A stretch of 64,000 nucleotides of DNA, from positions 1 through 64,000 of the forward strand of contig OMYP01000011.1 in the NCBI GenBank assembly GCA_900315345.1, written 5' to 3'. Below, one piece after another: positions 16,441 through 24,717 of the stretch. Made by a program: the position numbers and the translations under genes. The stretch's first letter is position 1. Each line of letters starts with the position of its first letter. This DNA is from an uncultured Selenomonadales bacterium (GTDB lineage Bacteria > Bacillota > Negativicutes > Acidaminococcales > Acidaminococcaceae). A model generated the notes under the pieces. It had not been told where the DNA came from. It saw only the letters and a program-made list of their open reading frames with translations, and searched no databases.

Positions 16441-17403
16441 CTATTTTCCAAACAGATGGCAGGCCACCTCGTGACCCGGCTCCAGTTCAACCAGTTTCGG
16501 TTTTTCTTTCATGCAGCGGTCCATGCAGTTGGGGCAACGGTTATGGAACGGGCAGCCGGTAGGCAGGTCTAGCGGGCTGGGCGGCTCGCCCTTGATGCTT
16601 TTGATCTTCTGCGAGAAATCCATCTTTACGTCAAAGACGGAATTCAGCAGTGCCTTGGAATAGGGATGACAGCACACATTGGAAAGGCCTTCGCCCGGCA
16701 TGACTTCCACAATGTTGCCCAGATACATGACCGCCACCTGATGGGCAAAGGATTCGATCAGGCCGATATCGTGACAGATAAATCCGATAGCGATATTCTT
16801 CTCCCGCTGCAGGCGGGTAATCAGTTCAATGACCGTTTTCTGTACGGAAACGTCCAGCGCGCTGGTGGCTTCGTCCATGACGATGAACTCCGGTTCCAGG
16901 GCAATGGCCCGGGCGATCGCCACACGCTGGCGCTGGCCGCCGGACATGTTATGGGGGAACCGGTCCGCAAAATCTCCGGGCAGTTCTACCAGTTCCAGCA
17001 GCTCACGCGCTTTTGCGTCCACTTCTGATTTGCTGATACGGTTATAATTCAGAAGGGGTTCGCAAACAATCTCTTTAATCTTCATCTTGGGATTAAAGGA
17101 TGTAGAGGGATCCTGGAAGACCATCTGGATATGCTGGCGGTTCTCATGGAGTTCCGAGCCCTTCATCTTGGTGATATCCTTCCCGTGGAAGAAGATCTCA
17201 CCTTCCGTAGGATAATCAAGCCATACCAGGAAACGCATGAAGGTACTTTTGCCACAGCCGGACTCGCCGACGAGGCCCAGGGTCTTTCCTTTATAGAATT
17301 TCAGGTTAATATCATCGCAGGCGGTAAGCATACGTCCGTCGTTGGTGGGAAAGCGGCGCGTCACATGGCGCGCGTCAATCAGCAGGTCTTTTTCATCAAA
17401 CAT
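16441..17403 (-). CDS. Peptide/nickel ABC transporter ATP-binding protein (OppF/DppF type)
   Basis: 320 residues. Walker A GESGCGKST, the signature SGGQRQR and Walker B FIVMDEATSALD are all present, followed by the C-terminal oligopeptide/dipeptide ATPase extension with its CPFHNRC cysteine motif. It energises import through the two permeases of the same operon. I start it at the ATG at 17403, preceded by GGGAGGT; it overlaps the upstream ATPase gene by 8 nt (ATGTTTGA), so translation is coupled. The longer open frame upstream has no ribosome site. Confidence 0.9.
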   Translation of the reverse strand: MFDEKDLLIDARHVTRRFPTNDGRMLTACDDINLKFYKGKTLGLVGESGCGKSTFMRFLVWLDYPTEGEIFFHGKDITKMKGSELHENRQHIQMVFQDPSTSFNPKMKIKEIVCEPLLNYNRISKSEVDAKARELLELVELPGDFADRFPHNMSGGQRQRVAIARAIALEPEFIVMDEATSALDVSVQKTVIELITRLQREKNIAIGFICHDIGLIESFAHQVAVMYLGNIVEVMPGEGLSNVCCHPYSKALLNSVFDVKMDFSQKIKSIKGEPPSPLDLPTGCPFHNRCPNCMDRCMKEKPKLVELEPGHEVACHLFGK

Positions 17404-18184
17404 AGCGTTTACCTCCCAGACTCGGTACCGCATCCAACAGCAGCTTGGTATATGGATTGGTGGACTGGTGGAGCACATAGTCGCGGTCGCCCTGGTCGAC
17501 GACCTCGCCGCGCTTCATAACCACGATCTTATCCCCCATATAGGCAGCTACGCCCAGATTATGGGTTACGATAATAATGCTGGTGCCGTATTCGTCGCGA
17601 AGCTCCATAAACTGCCGGACGATCTGCGCCTGGGTCGTTACGTCAAGGGCAGAAGTAGGTTCATCGGCTAACAACAGCTTGGGCTGGTATGTCATTCCCA
17701 TGGCAATGCCGACACGCTGACGCTGGCCGCCGGAAAGCTGGAACGGATAGGAACGCATGATGCGGTCGCCATCCGGCAGGCGCATCCGCTCGATGACTTC
17801 AATACCCTTATCCCAGGCATCCTTTCGTGAAATGTCTTCATGGGTAAGGATGTATTCTACATAACTGTCGCCGATGAGCCGGGTCTGGTTCATCATGGCG
17901 CCGCTGTCCTGGAAAATCATGGACACGTCGTGGCCACGCAGCTTACGCCATTCTTTCGGCGTCAGTTTCAACAAATCTGTGCCATCATATGTAATACTTC
18001 CGGCAGAAACCCTGCCCGCTCCGGGAAGCAGTCCCATGACTGCGCGGATCACCGTAGTTTTACCGCTGCCGGACTCGCCTACAATACTGCAGATCTGCCC
18101 TTTTTCCAGATTCAGGCTGCAGTTTTTTACCGTAAGGTTTTTACCATAGGAAATATCTACGTTTTTGATTTCTAATAATGACAT
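17396..18184 (-). CDS. Peptide/nickel ABC transporter ATP-binding protein (OppD/NikD type)
   Basis: 262 residues with Walker A GESGSGKTT, signature SGGQRQR and Walker B LLLADEPTSALD. It lacks the long C-terminal extension of OppD and is closer in length to NikD. It forms the ATPase pair with the following gene. Start has GGGAGGG 6 nt upstream; it follows the permease gene by 13 nt. Confidence 0.9.
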   Translation of the reverse strand: MSLLEIKNVDISYGKNLTVKNCSLNLEKGQICSIVGESGSGKTTVIRAVMGLLPGAGRVSAGSITYDGTDLLKLTPKEWRKLRGHDVSMIFQDSGAMMNQTRLIGDSYVEYILTHEDISRKDAWDKGIEVIERMRLPDGDRIMRSYPFQLSGGQRQRVGIAMGMTYQPKLLLADEPTSALDVTTQAQIVRQFMELRDEYGTSIIIVTHNLGVAAYMGDKIVVMKRGEVVDQGDRDYVLHQSTNPYTKLLLDAVPSLGGKRYV

Positions 18185-18197
18185 GATATTCCCTCCC

Positions 18198-19028
18198 TTA
18201 CTCTTCCCGCGGATCCAGAATATCCCGGAGATTATCGCCCAGCATATTGAAGATCACGACCGTAATAAAAATAGCAAGACCGGGATACACCATCAGCCAG
18301 GGCGCAGACTGCATAAAGTCGCGTCCTTCATTCAGCATGGAACCCCATTCCGGCGTGGGCGGCTGCGCGCCAAATCCCAGGAAGGACAAGGCCGCAAGTT
18401 CCATCATCATACCGCCGATATCCGTGGCTGCTGTAATGACAAGCGTTGTAATAGTATTCGGCAACATGTATTTCCAAAGCATGCGCCAGGTACTGGAACC
18501 GGTAACGATGGCTGCATACACATAATCCGTGTGACGGACTTTCAGCACCAGGGACCGGGCCATACGCGCATATTTAGGCCAGGTAACCAGCGCAATGGCG
18601 ATGATGGCGTTACGCATGCTGGCGCCCATCATACCGGCAACTGCAATGGCCAGTACCAGGCCCGGGAAGGCGATCATCATATCGGCGATACGCATAATGA
18701 TTGCGTCAACCCAGCCGCCAAAATAGCCGGCCAGCACGCCGAGGGCGGTGCCGATTACAAAAACAGCCAATACCAGGACAAATGTAGAGGCCAAAGAAAT
18801 TCGGGCTCCGTACAGGACGCGGGCATAAATGTCACGTCCCATTTTATCTGTACCGAAAAGGTGTTTAGAATCCGGCGCTATAATCGCATCCGCCAGATTG
18901 CCGGCTGTGGGATCGATACCACCGGCCAGAACCGGGGCAAAAACCGCGATAAGTACGACGATCACAGCCAATATGGAGAAAAGGACAAAGCCTTTATTGC
19001 TCAGAAACTTGTTCTTACTCGTATCCAT
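18198..19028 (-). CDS. Peptide/nickel ABC transporter permease (OppC/NikC type)
   Basis: 276 residues, about six membrane helices. The N-terminal half shows the OppC-family FGTDKMGRD motif and the C-terminal half carries the EAA loop region that contacts the ATPases (around the ALSFLGFG segment). It lies 4 nt after the first permease gene, with GGAGGT in front. Works as a heterodimer with the permease at 19033-19971. Confidence 0.9.
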   Translation of the reverse strand: MDTSKNKFLSNKGFVLFSILAVIVVLIAVFAPVLAGGIDPTAGNLADAIIAPDSKHLFGTDKMGRDIYARVLYGARISLASTFVLVLAVFVIGTALGVLAGYFGGWVDAIIMRIADMMIAFPGLVLAIAVAGMMGASMRNAIIAIALVTWPKYARMARSLVLKVRHTDYVYAAIVTGSSTWRMLWKYMLPNTITTLVITAATDIGGMMMELAALSFLGFGAQPPTPEWGSMLNEGRDFMQSAPWLMVYPGLAIFITVVIFNMLGDNLRDILDPREE

Positions 19029-19032
19029 ATCC

Positions 19033-19971
19033 TTACCTCCTCAACCGCATGCGGGGATCTACATAATTGTAGGAGATGTCGACCAGAAGGTTGATCATCA
19101 TATAGATGACAGAAACCCAGAGCACATACCCCTGAAGCAGGAAATAGTCCGCGGACATGATGGCGGATACCGCCAGATTGCCCAGACCCGGATATGAGAA
19201 GATGATTTCCACTACGCTGGTACCGCCCAACAGGGAGCCGATAGACAGGCCCAGCATGGTGATAAGCGGCAGCAGGGAGTTGGGAAGTACGTTGCCCCAC
19301 AGGATTTTGTTTTCGGATACGCCGCGGGCCCGGGCGCCGATGACATAATCAGAGTGCAGTTCTTCCAGCACCGCCGTACGAACCTGGCGGGTGTACTTGG
19401 CCGTCATGGCAACAGCCAGCGTTATAGCAGGAAGTATCAGCGATTTAAAATCCCCTGCGGAAGAAACGACCGGCAGAAGCCGCAGTTTAACGCAGAATAT
19501 CAGAATCAGCATCAGGCCGAACCAGAAGTTAGGAATGGACACGCCAAAAAAGGTAATTGCGCGTACCAGATAGTCAATGGGCTTGTTGTGATGCACCGCC
19601 GAAATTACGCCAAGCGGCACCGCAAATAAAAGCATGAGAATGGTGGATGCCAACGTAAGCTTCAGCGTCGGCCACAGGCGATCCAGCAAAAGTTCCGTAA
19701 CGGGCTTCTGCAACATGAAAGACTGTCCGAAATCGCCATGCAGGCAGTTAAAGATCCAATCCGTATACTGGGTGAAAAATGGTTTATCCAGACCCAGATT
19801 ATGGCGCATCTCTTCAATCATTTCCGAGGTGGGCATGATACCGCTTGCAGTGAACAGGTTGCGCGCAGGATCGCCCGGAGACAGGTAAGTTAATAAAAAA
19901 GTCAGAAAGCTGATGCCGATCAATACAATCACCATTTGCAGCAATCTGGAAATAATAGCGTTCTTATTCAT
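19033..19971 (-). CDS. Peptide/nickel ABC transporter permease (OppB/NikB type)
   Basis: 312 residues with an N-terminal membrane helix, the LSPGDPAR motif typical of OppB/DppB/NikB, and five further helices with the EAA loop (ARARGVSE). The ATG follows AGGAGAG. It is separated from the upstream binding-protein gene by a terminator and a set of periodic inverted repeats, so binding protein and membrane parts are probably made in different amounts. Confidence 0.9.
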   Translation of the reverse strand: MNKNAIISRLLQMVIVLIGISFLTFLLTYLSPGDPARNLFTASGIMPTSEMIEEMRHNLGLDKPFFTQYTDWIFNCLHGDFGQSFMLQKPVTELLLDRLWPTLKLTLASTILMLLFAVPLGVISAVHHNKPIDYLVRAITFFGVSIPNFWFGLMLILIFCVKLRLLPVVSSAGDFKSLILPAITLAVAMTAKYTRQVRTAVLEELHSDYVIGARARGVSENKILWGNVLPNSLLPLITMLGLSIGSLLGGTSVVEIIFSYPGLGNLAVSAIMSADYFLLQGYVLWVSVIYMMINLLVDISYNYVDPRMRLRR

Positions 19972-19993
19972 TGACTTCTCTCCTTGTCATAGG

Positions 19994-20045
19994 AACTGTT
20001 CATCAATAAATTGAACAGTTCACCAGATTAACTGTTCAATTTATT
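19994..20045 (-). promoter_or_regulatory. Three 9-bp sites in alternating orientation at 18-bp spacing
   Basis: AACTGTTCA (19994-20002), TGAACAGTT (20012-20020) and AACTGTTCA (20030-20038). The outer pair of each two can form mutually exclusive hairpins: a 10-bp stem 19993-20002/20012-20021 or a 16-bp stem 20005-20020/20030-20045. The block lies between the terminator after the binding-protein gene and the ribosome site of the first permease gene. It could be a protein-binding array or an RNA switch controlling the permease genes. Confidence 0.6.
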
Positions 20046-20094
20046 CTTCTCAGCTCCATAAGAGATTTCTTGCAGATTACAGAAAAAATTATAC

Positions 20095-20122
20095 AAAGGA
20101 TACGGCATAAGCCGTATCCTTT
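20095..20122 (-). terminator. Terminator/attenuator after the binding-protein gene
   Basis: A perfect 12-bp stem, AAAGGATACGGC (20095-20106) with GCCGTATCCTTT (20111-20122), tetraloop ATAA, followed on the minus strand by an AT-rich tail with six T. It lies inside the ABC operon, which would favour the binding protein over the membrane subunits. Confidence 0.8.
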
Positions 20123-20180
20123 TGTATTTACTGTTGCAACGCTTATAAGCGGATGATTGGCTTATTTCGCGCCGGCCGGC

Positions 20181-21761
20181 TTAATTTCGTCGGTGATCCA
20201 GTAGTAATCCAGCGGATACATATGGGCGGAAGCGACCTTGTCGTTGTAGATGATGCAGCTCTACCAGAACCGCAGCTTCATCGATCAGAATCTGCTGGCA
20301 CTGTAACATCAGCTCTTCGTAGCGCTTCTGGTCCATGGTAACCATCATTTCTTCATAAGCCTTGTCGTAAGCATCGCTCTTGAAGCCGCAGAAGTTGTCC
20401 TTGTTCTTGCTCCACCAGTTACCCATATAGGTTGTATTGGAACCAGCAATCATGGTGTTCCAGTTGTTGTTGTTCAGGTCATATTCGCCGGCAACCAGTT
20501 TGGTCCACTGGTCGTCAGAGCTGCCGTACTCACTCTTTACGCCAATGCCTACAGCCTTCAGATACTGAGTGTGGGCATCGGAGAAGTCGTTCAGCAGGCG
20601 GTTCGCATAGGAAACGTAACGGAGTTCGATATTTTTTCCGTTGAGTTCACGGATGCCGTCGCCGTTGGTATCTTTGATACCGGCGTCGTCCAGGATCTTC
20701 TTGGCGCCTTCCGGATCGTATTCATAGGGATTCTTCAGCTTGTCAAAGCCCATACCCAAAGAGCTGGGGATGACAGACGGGCCGGGAGTGTACAGACCGC
20801 CGATGGTGTTGGATTTGCAGATGGTCTTATAATCGATGGCTTTCAGCACAGCCTGGCGCAGAGCTTTGTTGGCCAGCGGACGGCCTTCACGCATGTTCAT
20901 CCAGCTGAAGCCGCAACGGGTGCCCGGTGCAATCTGCACAGTGAACTTTTTGTCAGCCTGCAGGGCCTTCAGGTCCGCAACGTTCATAATGTTTTCTGCC
21001 AGGTCGATCTGACCGGCGCGCAAAGCGTTAGCTTTGGCAGAAGCATCACCCATGAACAGGATGTTGACGGTTTCATACGGAGCCTTGCCGTTCCAGTAAT
21101 GGGGGTTTGCAACCAGTTCATAACCCACATGGTCTTTGAAGCTCTTAACCATGTAGGGGCCTGTTCCGATAATGCCGGTTTTCGGGTTTTTGGACCCAGT
21201 GTAATCCATAATGCTCATTGCGGGGTCAGCCAGATTAGCAGGCATGTTAGCATAAGCCTTTTCGGACTTAATAGTAATGGTGCCGGCCTTATCGTCAGCT
21301 GTTACGACAGCCTTCGCATCCAGGAACTTGGTGGGGTTGGTGGAACCCTTGGCGCCTTTTTCACGTACCCAGTCAAGGGATTCCTTAACCTTCGTAGCCG
21401 TCATTTCAACGCCGTTGCTGAATTTAACGCCCTTTTTCAGTTTGATGGTCCAGGTCTTGTTGCCGTCGCTGGGAGTAGCGGATTCCGCCAGTTGGGGAAT
21501 CGGTTTTACATTGTCGTCAAAGCGGAACAGAGTCTGACCGATACCAAAGCGGCTTACGTTCCATGCAGTGTTGGTCTGAAGGGTCGGATCGATCAGACCA
21601 TCGGAATACATCTGGCAGCCAAAGTTCAGTACTTTGACAGCAGCCTTGCCGCCATCTTTCGGAGCATCCTTCTTGTCACCGCCGCCGCAGCCGGCCAGCA
21701 GACCGCAGGTAACCAAACCTGCTACCAGTAAAGCGGCGGATTTTTTGGATAATTTTTTCAT
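20181..21761 (-). CDS. Peptide/nickel-type substrate-binding lipoprotein, C-terminus frameshifted
   Basis: About 526 residues, a family-5 binding protein (OppA/DppA/NikA type) with lipobox LLAGC and a typical TWTIKLKKGVKFSNG segment. It delivers the ligand to the ABC importer encoded downstream; peptide or nickel cannot be decided. I start at the ATG at 21761, with AAGGAAGGA upstream, which gives a normal signal peptide. The last 25-30 residues look wrong (a basic, Leu/Arg-rich tail). In another frame the same bases encode YNDKVASAHMYPLDYYW and further residues, ending at 20162, a normal C-terminus for the family. A single-base frameshift therefore lies near 20247-20262. It may be real or a sequencing error. 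Confidence 0.88.
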   Translation of the reverse strand: MKKLSKKSAALLVAGLVTCGLLAGCGGGDKKDAPKDGGKAAVKVLNFGCQMYSDGLIDPTLQTNTAWNVSRFGIGQTLFRFDDNVKPIPQLAESATPSDGNKTWTIKLKKGVKFSNGVEMTATKVKESLDWVREKGAKGSTNPTKFLDAKAVVTADDKAGTITIKSEKAYANMPANLADPAMSIMDYTGSKNPKTGIIGTGPYMVKSFKDHVGYELVANPHYWNGKAPYETVNILFMGDASAKANALRAGQIDLAENIMNVADLKALQADKKFTVQIAPGTRCGFSWMNMREGRPLANKALRQAVLKAIDYKTICKSNTIGGLYTPGPSVIPSSLGMGFDKLKNPYEYDPEGAKKILDDAGIKDTNGDGIRELNGKNIELRYVSYANRLLNDFSDAHTQYLKAVGIGVKSEYGSSDDQWTKLVAGEYDLNNNNWNTMIAGSNTTYMGNWWSKNKDNFCGFKSDAYDKAYEEMMVTMDQKRYEELMLQCQQILIDEAAVLVELHHLQRQGRFRPYVSAGLLLDHRRN

Positions 21762-21892
21762 AAAAAGTTCCTTCCTTTCCAAGTAAGGTAATAAATAATA
21801 AGGTGAAAAATCACCGTAATGCCAGATGCCTGTTACTGTTTGACCTTTATTTCCAGTGACAGCCTCTTATCTGTAACTTATACTATGAGTAT

Positions 21893-21921
21893 ATGCTATC
21901 ACATTAAAAATTGAATGTCAA
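21893..21921 (-). promoter_or_regulatory. Promoter of the peptide/nickel ABC operon
   Basis: A consensus -35 TTGACA (complement of 21916-21921), 17-bp spacer and -10 TAGCAT (complement of 21893-21898). A small dyad (ATACT-ATG-AGTAT, about 21880-21892) lies just downstream. About 130 nt of leader precede the binding-protein start. Confidence 0.6.
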
Positions 21922-21970
21922 TTACTTTTCATGCTTATTAGTACGCTTTATTATTAATTTCTTTTTTGTA

Positions 21971-23296
21971 TCAGGGCTTAACATACCAGGTTCCTTTCCG
22001 ATAGTACCAATACAGCATGGCCCCTGCCGTGCCCCAGGTTATGGGATAGACCGCCGCCAGCAGACGGATATCGTGGGCCAGCTGCATGAACCCGAACAGA
22101 ATCACCGTACGCAACAGGCACTGGTTAAAGAGCACGATATACATAGGAACCGTTGACAGCCCCGCTCCCCGTAGGGTATCCGCGAAAGTCTCCAGGAACA
22201 CATAAAAGAAGTAGAACGGGAACGCAATCCAGATAATTTTGATTCCCATATCGATAACCGCCGGATCGGAATAGAAGATACCGAAGGTTTCCCTGCCAAA
22301 ATACAGCAGGACAGCTGCCAGCGCAACGGAATAGGCCACGCCGAAAATCAGAGTGGTACGCAGGCCGCTTTTCACCCGGCCATAGAGCCGGGCTCCCACG
22401 TTCTGCCCCGTAAAGGTCATCATAGCCTGGCCCAGGGCACACAGGGGCATGTAGAACAAAAGCTCGATGCGGTAGTAAGCCGTAAAGGCCGCAATAGCCG
22501 TTACATCAAACCCGTTGATGAAATACTGAACAAACACATTGGACAGGGTAACCACTACCCCCTGTAGTCCCGCAGGCAGGCCGATGCGGACGATCTCCCG
22601 GGTCATGGGGCCGTCCACAGCCAGTTTGGAAATGCTCATGACCCCGCTTTTCAGCAGGTAGTAAACGGAAATGACGGCTGCCAGCACTTGGGACAGCACC
22701 GACGACCAGGCCACGGCCAGTATACCGTTCTCCATGTGCATGATAAACAGATAATTGGTAGCGACATGTATAATGCCGCATATCAGCTGGATCATCATAG
22801 GCGTCTGGGAATTACCCAAAGCACGCATAACCCCGGCCGCCATATTAAAGACCAGCATAAAGGTCAGCCCCAGAAAAAAGACCTGCACATAATCAAGGGC
22901 ATCCTGGAAAATGCTGGCGGGGGTATTCACCGCGCTTAAAAAAGCGGAACCGGTAACCTCGCCGATCACGGTCAGCAAAATGCCGCCAATCAGGCCCAGC
23001 ATCATGGAAGTATGGATGGATTTGCTGAGCTGTACCTCTTCTTTACGGCCAAAGGCCTGGGCGATGACCACACCGGCGCCGATGCTGATGCCCGTAAACA
23101 GATTGACCAGAGCCGAATTCAGCAGTACGCTGGCCCCCACCGCCGCGGAAGCACCTGCTCCCAGATAGTTGCTGACAAAGAGGATGTCTACAGTAGTATA
23201 CAGTTGTTGGATAAGGCTGGCCCCCAGCAGGGGCAACGCAAACCATAACAGCTTGCGGGCAATGGGGCCGCTGGTAAGATCAAGGGTTTTTGCCAA
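21971..23296 (-). CDS. MATE-family exporter
   Basis: 441 residues with two MatE bundles, cytoplasmic membrane; N-terminus PIARKLLWFALPLLGASLIQ, inter-repeat segment AAGVMRALGNSQTPM, second repeat starting near REIVRIGLPAG. Members export drugs or metabolites by Na+/H+ antiport. The start codon is TTG at 23296: an in-frame stop lies just upstream and AGGTGA precedes it. It follows the aspartoacylase-like gene by 49 nt and is probably co-transcribed, so it might export a product of that enzyme; this is inference. Confidence 0.87.
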   Translation of the reverse strand: MAKTLDLTSGPIARKLLWFALPLLGASLIQQLYTTVDILFVSNYLGAGASAAVGASVLLNSALVNLFTGISIGAGVVIAQAFGRKEEVQLSKSIHTSMMLGLIGGILLTVIGEVTGSAFLSAVNTPASIFQDALDYVQVFFLGLTFMLVFNMAAGVMRALGNSQTPMMIQLICGIIHVATNYLFIMHMENGILAVAWSSVLSQVLAAVISVYYLLKSGVMSISKLAVDGPMTREIVRIGLPAGLQGVVVTLSNVFVQYFINGFDVTAIAAFTAYYRIELLFYMPLCALGQAMMTFTGQNVGARLYGRVKSGLRTTLIFGVAYSVALAAVLLYFGRETFGIFYSDPAVIDMGIKIIWIAFPFYFFYVFLETFADTLRGAGLSTVPMYIVLFNQCLLRTVILFGFMQLAHDIRLLAAVYPITWGTAGAMLYWYYRKGTWYVKP

Positions 23297-23345
23297 TGGT
23301 AGTCACCTGAATTAAAAAATATTTACAGTTTAGATATTAACCGCA

Positions 23346-24416
23346 TTATTTCTTCTTTGCGGTTTTCGTTTTTTCCACCGTTTCTTCTTTACTAACTTTT
23401 TCCGGCAGGGCATGGGTGTGAACGTGGGTATGGGGAGCCTGGGGTACGTAACCTTCAGGCAGCTCCGCGTAAGCGCAAAGGGTACGCCCCTGGGTAATGG
23501 AAAGAGCCGGAGTCATATACAGCATGACGCCGCTGAACTTAGCGTGAAATTCATCCTGCTTCTCCCCAAAGAAGTCAGTAGTATAACCCAGCAGTTCCCC
23601 CTCTTCTACCATTTCGCCGCCGTGTTTCGCGTGATACCAGCAGGCCGGCTGAGTTGCTTCCAGATATTCAATCTTGGTCAGCTCCTGAGGTACGAATGTA
23701 TGGAAATGACCATGGTCAAAATCGGGGGTCATGCCCACATGCTGCAGTACGTGCATCACATCGTCTTTGTACTCATCAATGTCCTCCCTACAGCAGAACC
23801 CGGTGCCACCCCGCTCTACCAGGATACTGGGCACTCCATGAAGGGCTGCGCAGTTATAAGCCCCCGTGGTAGCGGTTGAGCGCACCATGTATTCCACGTT
23901 CAGCTGGCTGGCCAGCTCCCGGGATTTGTTGTTGACCTCTTCCGAAGCGTTTCCGGGGAAATACACATAAGGGTGCAGATCCTCCTGAAGATCGCCGCTG
24001 TGCAAATCAAGGTAGTAGTCCGCTTTAAGGATGAATTCCCGTAGCAGAAAATCCGCCAGCTTGTAGGTACGGCTCAGGGACGCGTTACCGGGGAATACAC
24101 GGTTCAGATTCAACCCGTCCTCGGGGCAGATTTCCGCCATTCGGGCCCAAAAGGCCGAAACATTTACGGGGTGCATGATGATGAGACAGCCGTGGATATC
24201 CTCAGGTGTCAGTTCTTTGCCCAGCTCCATGGAGGCGGCAATCCCCGGATACTCGCTGCCGTGGACGCCGGCCGTGACCAGCACAGTGGGACCGTCGTAT
24301 TTCCCGTTAATAAAGGTAACGGGGATAATGTTCAAGGTATGGGGCACGTCAACGTAGGTGCGTAACTTGGTGCAGGGCTCAATGTGATGGTTTGCAAAGC
24401 AGACAGTGTGTAACAT
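23346..24416 (-). CDS. Succinylglutamate desuccinylase/aspartoacylase-family deacylase
   Basis: 356 residues, a zinc carboxypeptidase-fold enzyme of the AstE/AspA family that removes an acyl group from an N-acyl amino acid or similar amide. Zinc ligands are seen in GVHGSEYPG (His and Glu); NLNRVFPG is the substrate Arg loop and YLDLHSGD holds the third ligand. A beta-barrel C-terminal domain follows, ending in a His/Lys-rich tail (HTHVHTH) that could bind metal. The start has AGGGGG upstream. Followed by a MATE exporter in the same unit. Confidence 0.85.
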   Translation of the reverse strand: MLHTVCFANHHIEPCTKLRTYVDVPHTLNIIPVTFINGKYDGPTVLVTAGVHGSEYPGIAASMELGKELTPEDIHGCLIIMHPVNVSAFWARMAEICPEDGLNLNRVFPGNASLSRTYKLADFLLREFILKADYYLDLHSGDLQEDLHPYVYFPGNASEEVNNKSRELASQLNVEYMVRSTATTGAYNCAALHGVPSILVERGGTGFCCREDIDEYKDDVMHVLQHVGMTPDFDHGHFHTFVPQELTKIEYLEATQPACWYHAKHGGEMVEEGELLGYTTDFFGEKQDEFHAKFSGVMLYMTPALSITQGRTLCAYAELPEGYVPQAPHTHVHTHALPEKVSKEETVEKTKTAKKK

Positions 24417-24717
24417 ATTTCCCCCTAATATGAATTATACTTTTCTTTAAATTGACTATTAATAATATCTAATACTAATAACACTTTAAATATATTATCA
24501 GATTCATTTCTATTTTTCAATACGCATCATGAAAAATATCCTCATTGTTTTGGTTAGCCATTGCTAATCAGTTGGTTAAAAATTACCTCCCCATTTTTAA
24601 CAAACAGGGAGGGAATATACTTTAAAACGCAACGGCTAATTTACTTTTCTGCAAACATTATCTCGTCAATTTCCGTTCTTTTAACAACCACGGATCAATT
24701 CATCACTCAACAGCCAA
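24417..24717. promoter_or_regulatory. Intergenic region with promoter, TTAG-N6-CTAA box and hairpins
   Basis: 301 bases without a gene. For the deacylase gene there is a good minus-strand promoter: -35 TTGAAA (complement of 24515-24520), 17-bp spacer, -10 TAATAT (complement of 24492-24497). Upstream at 24554-24567 is TTAGCCATTGCTAA, the same palindrome form as the boxes before feoA. At 24575-24601 GTTAAAAAT and ATTTTTAAC form a 9-bp stem that competes with a CCTCCC/GGGAGG pairing; one of these may end the upstream iron-binding-protein transcript. Confidence 0.55.
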
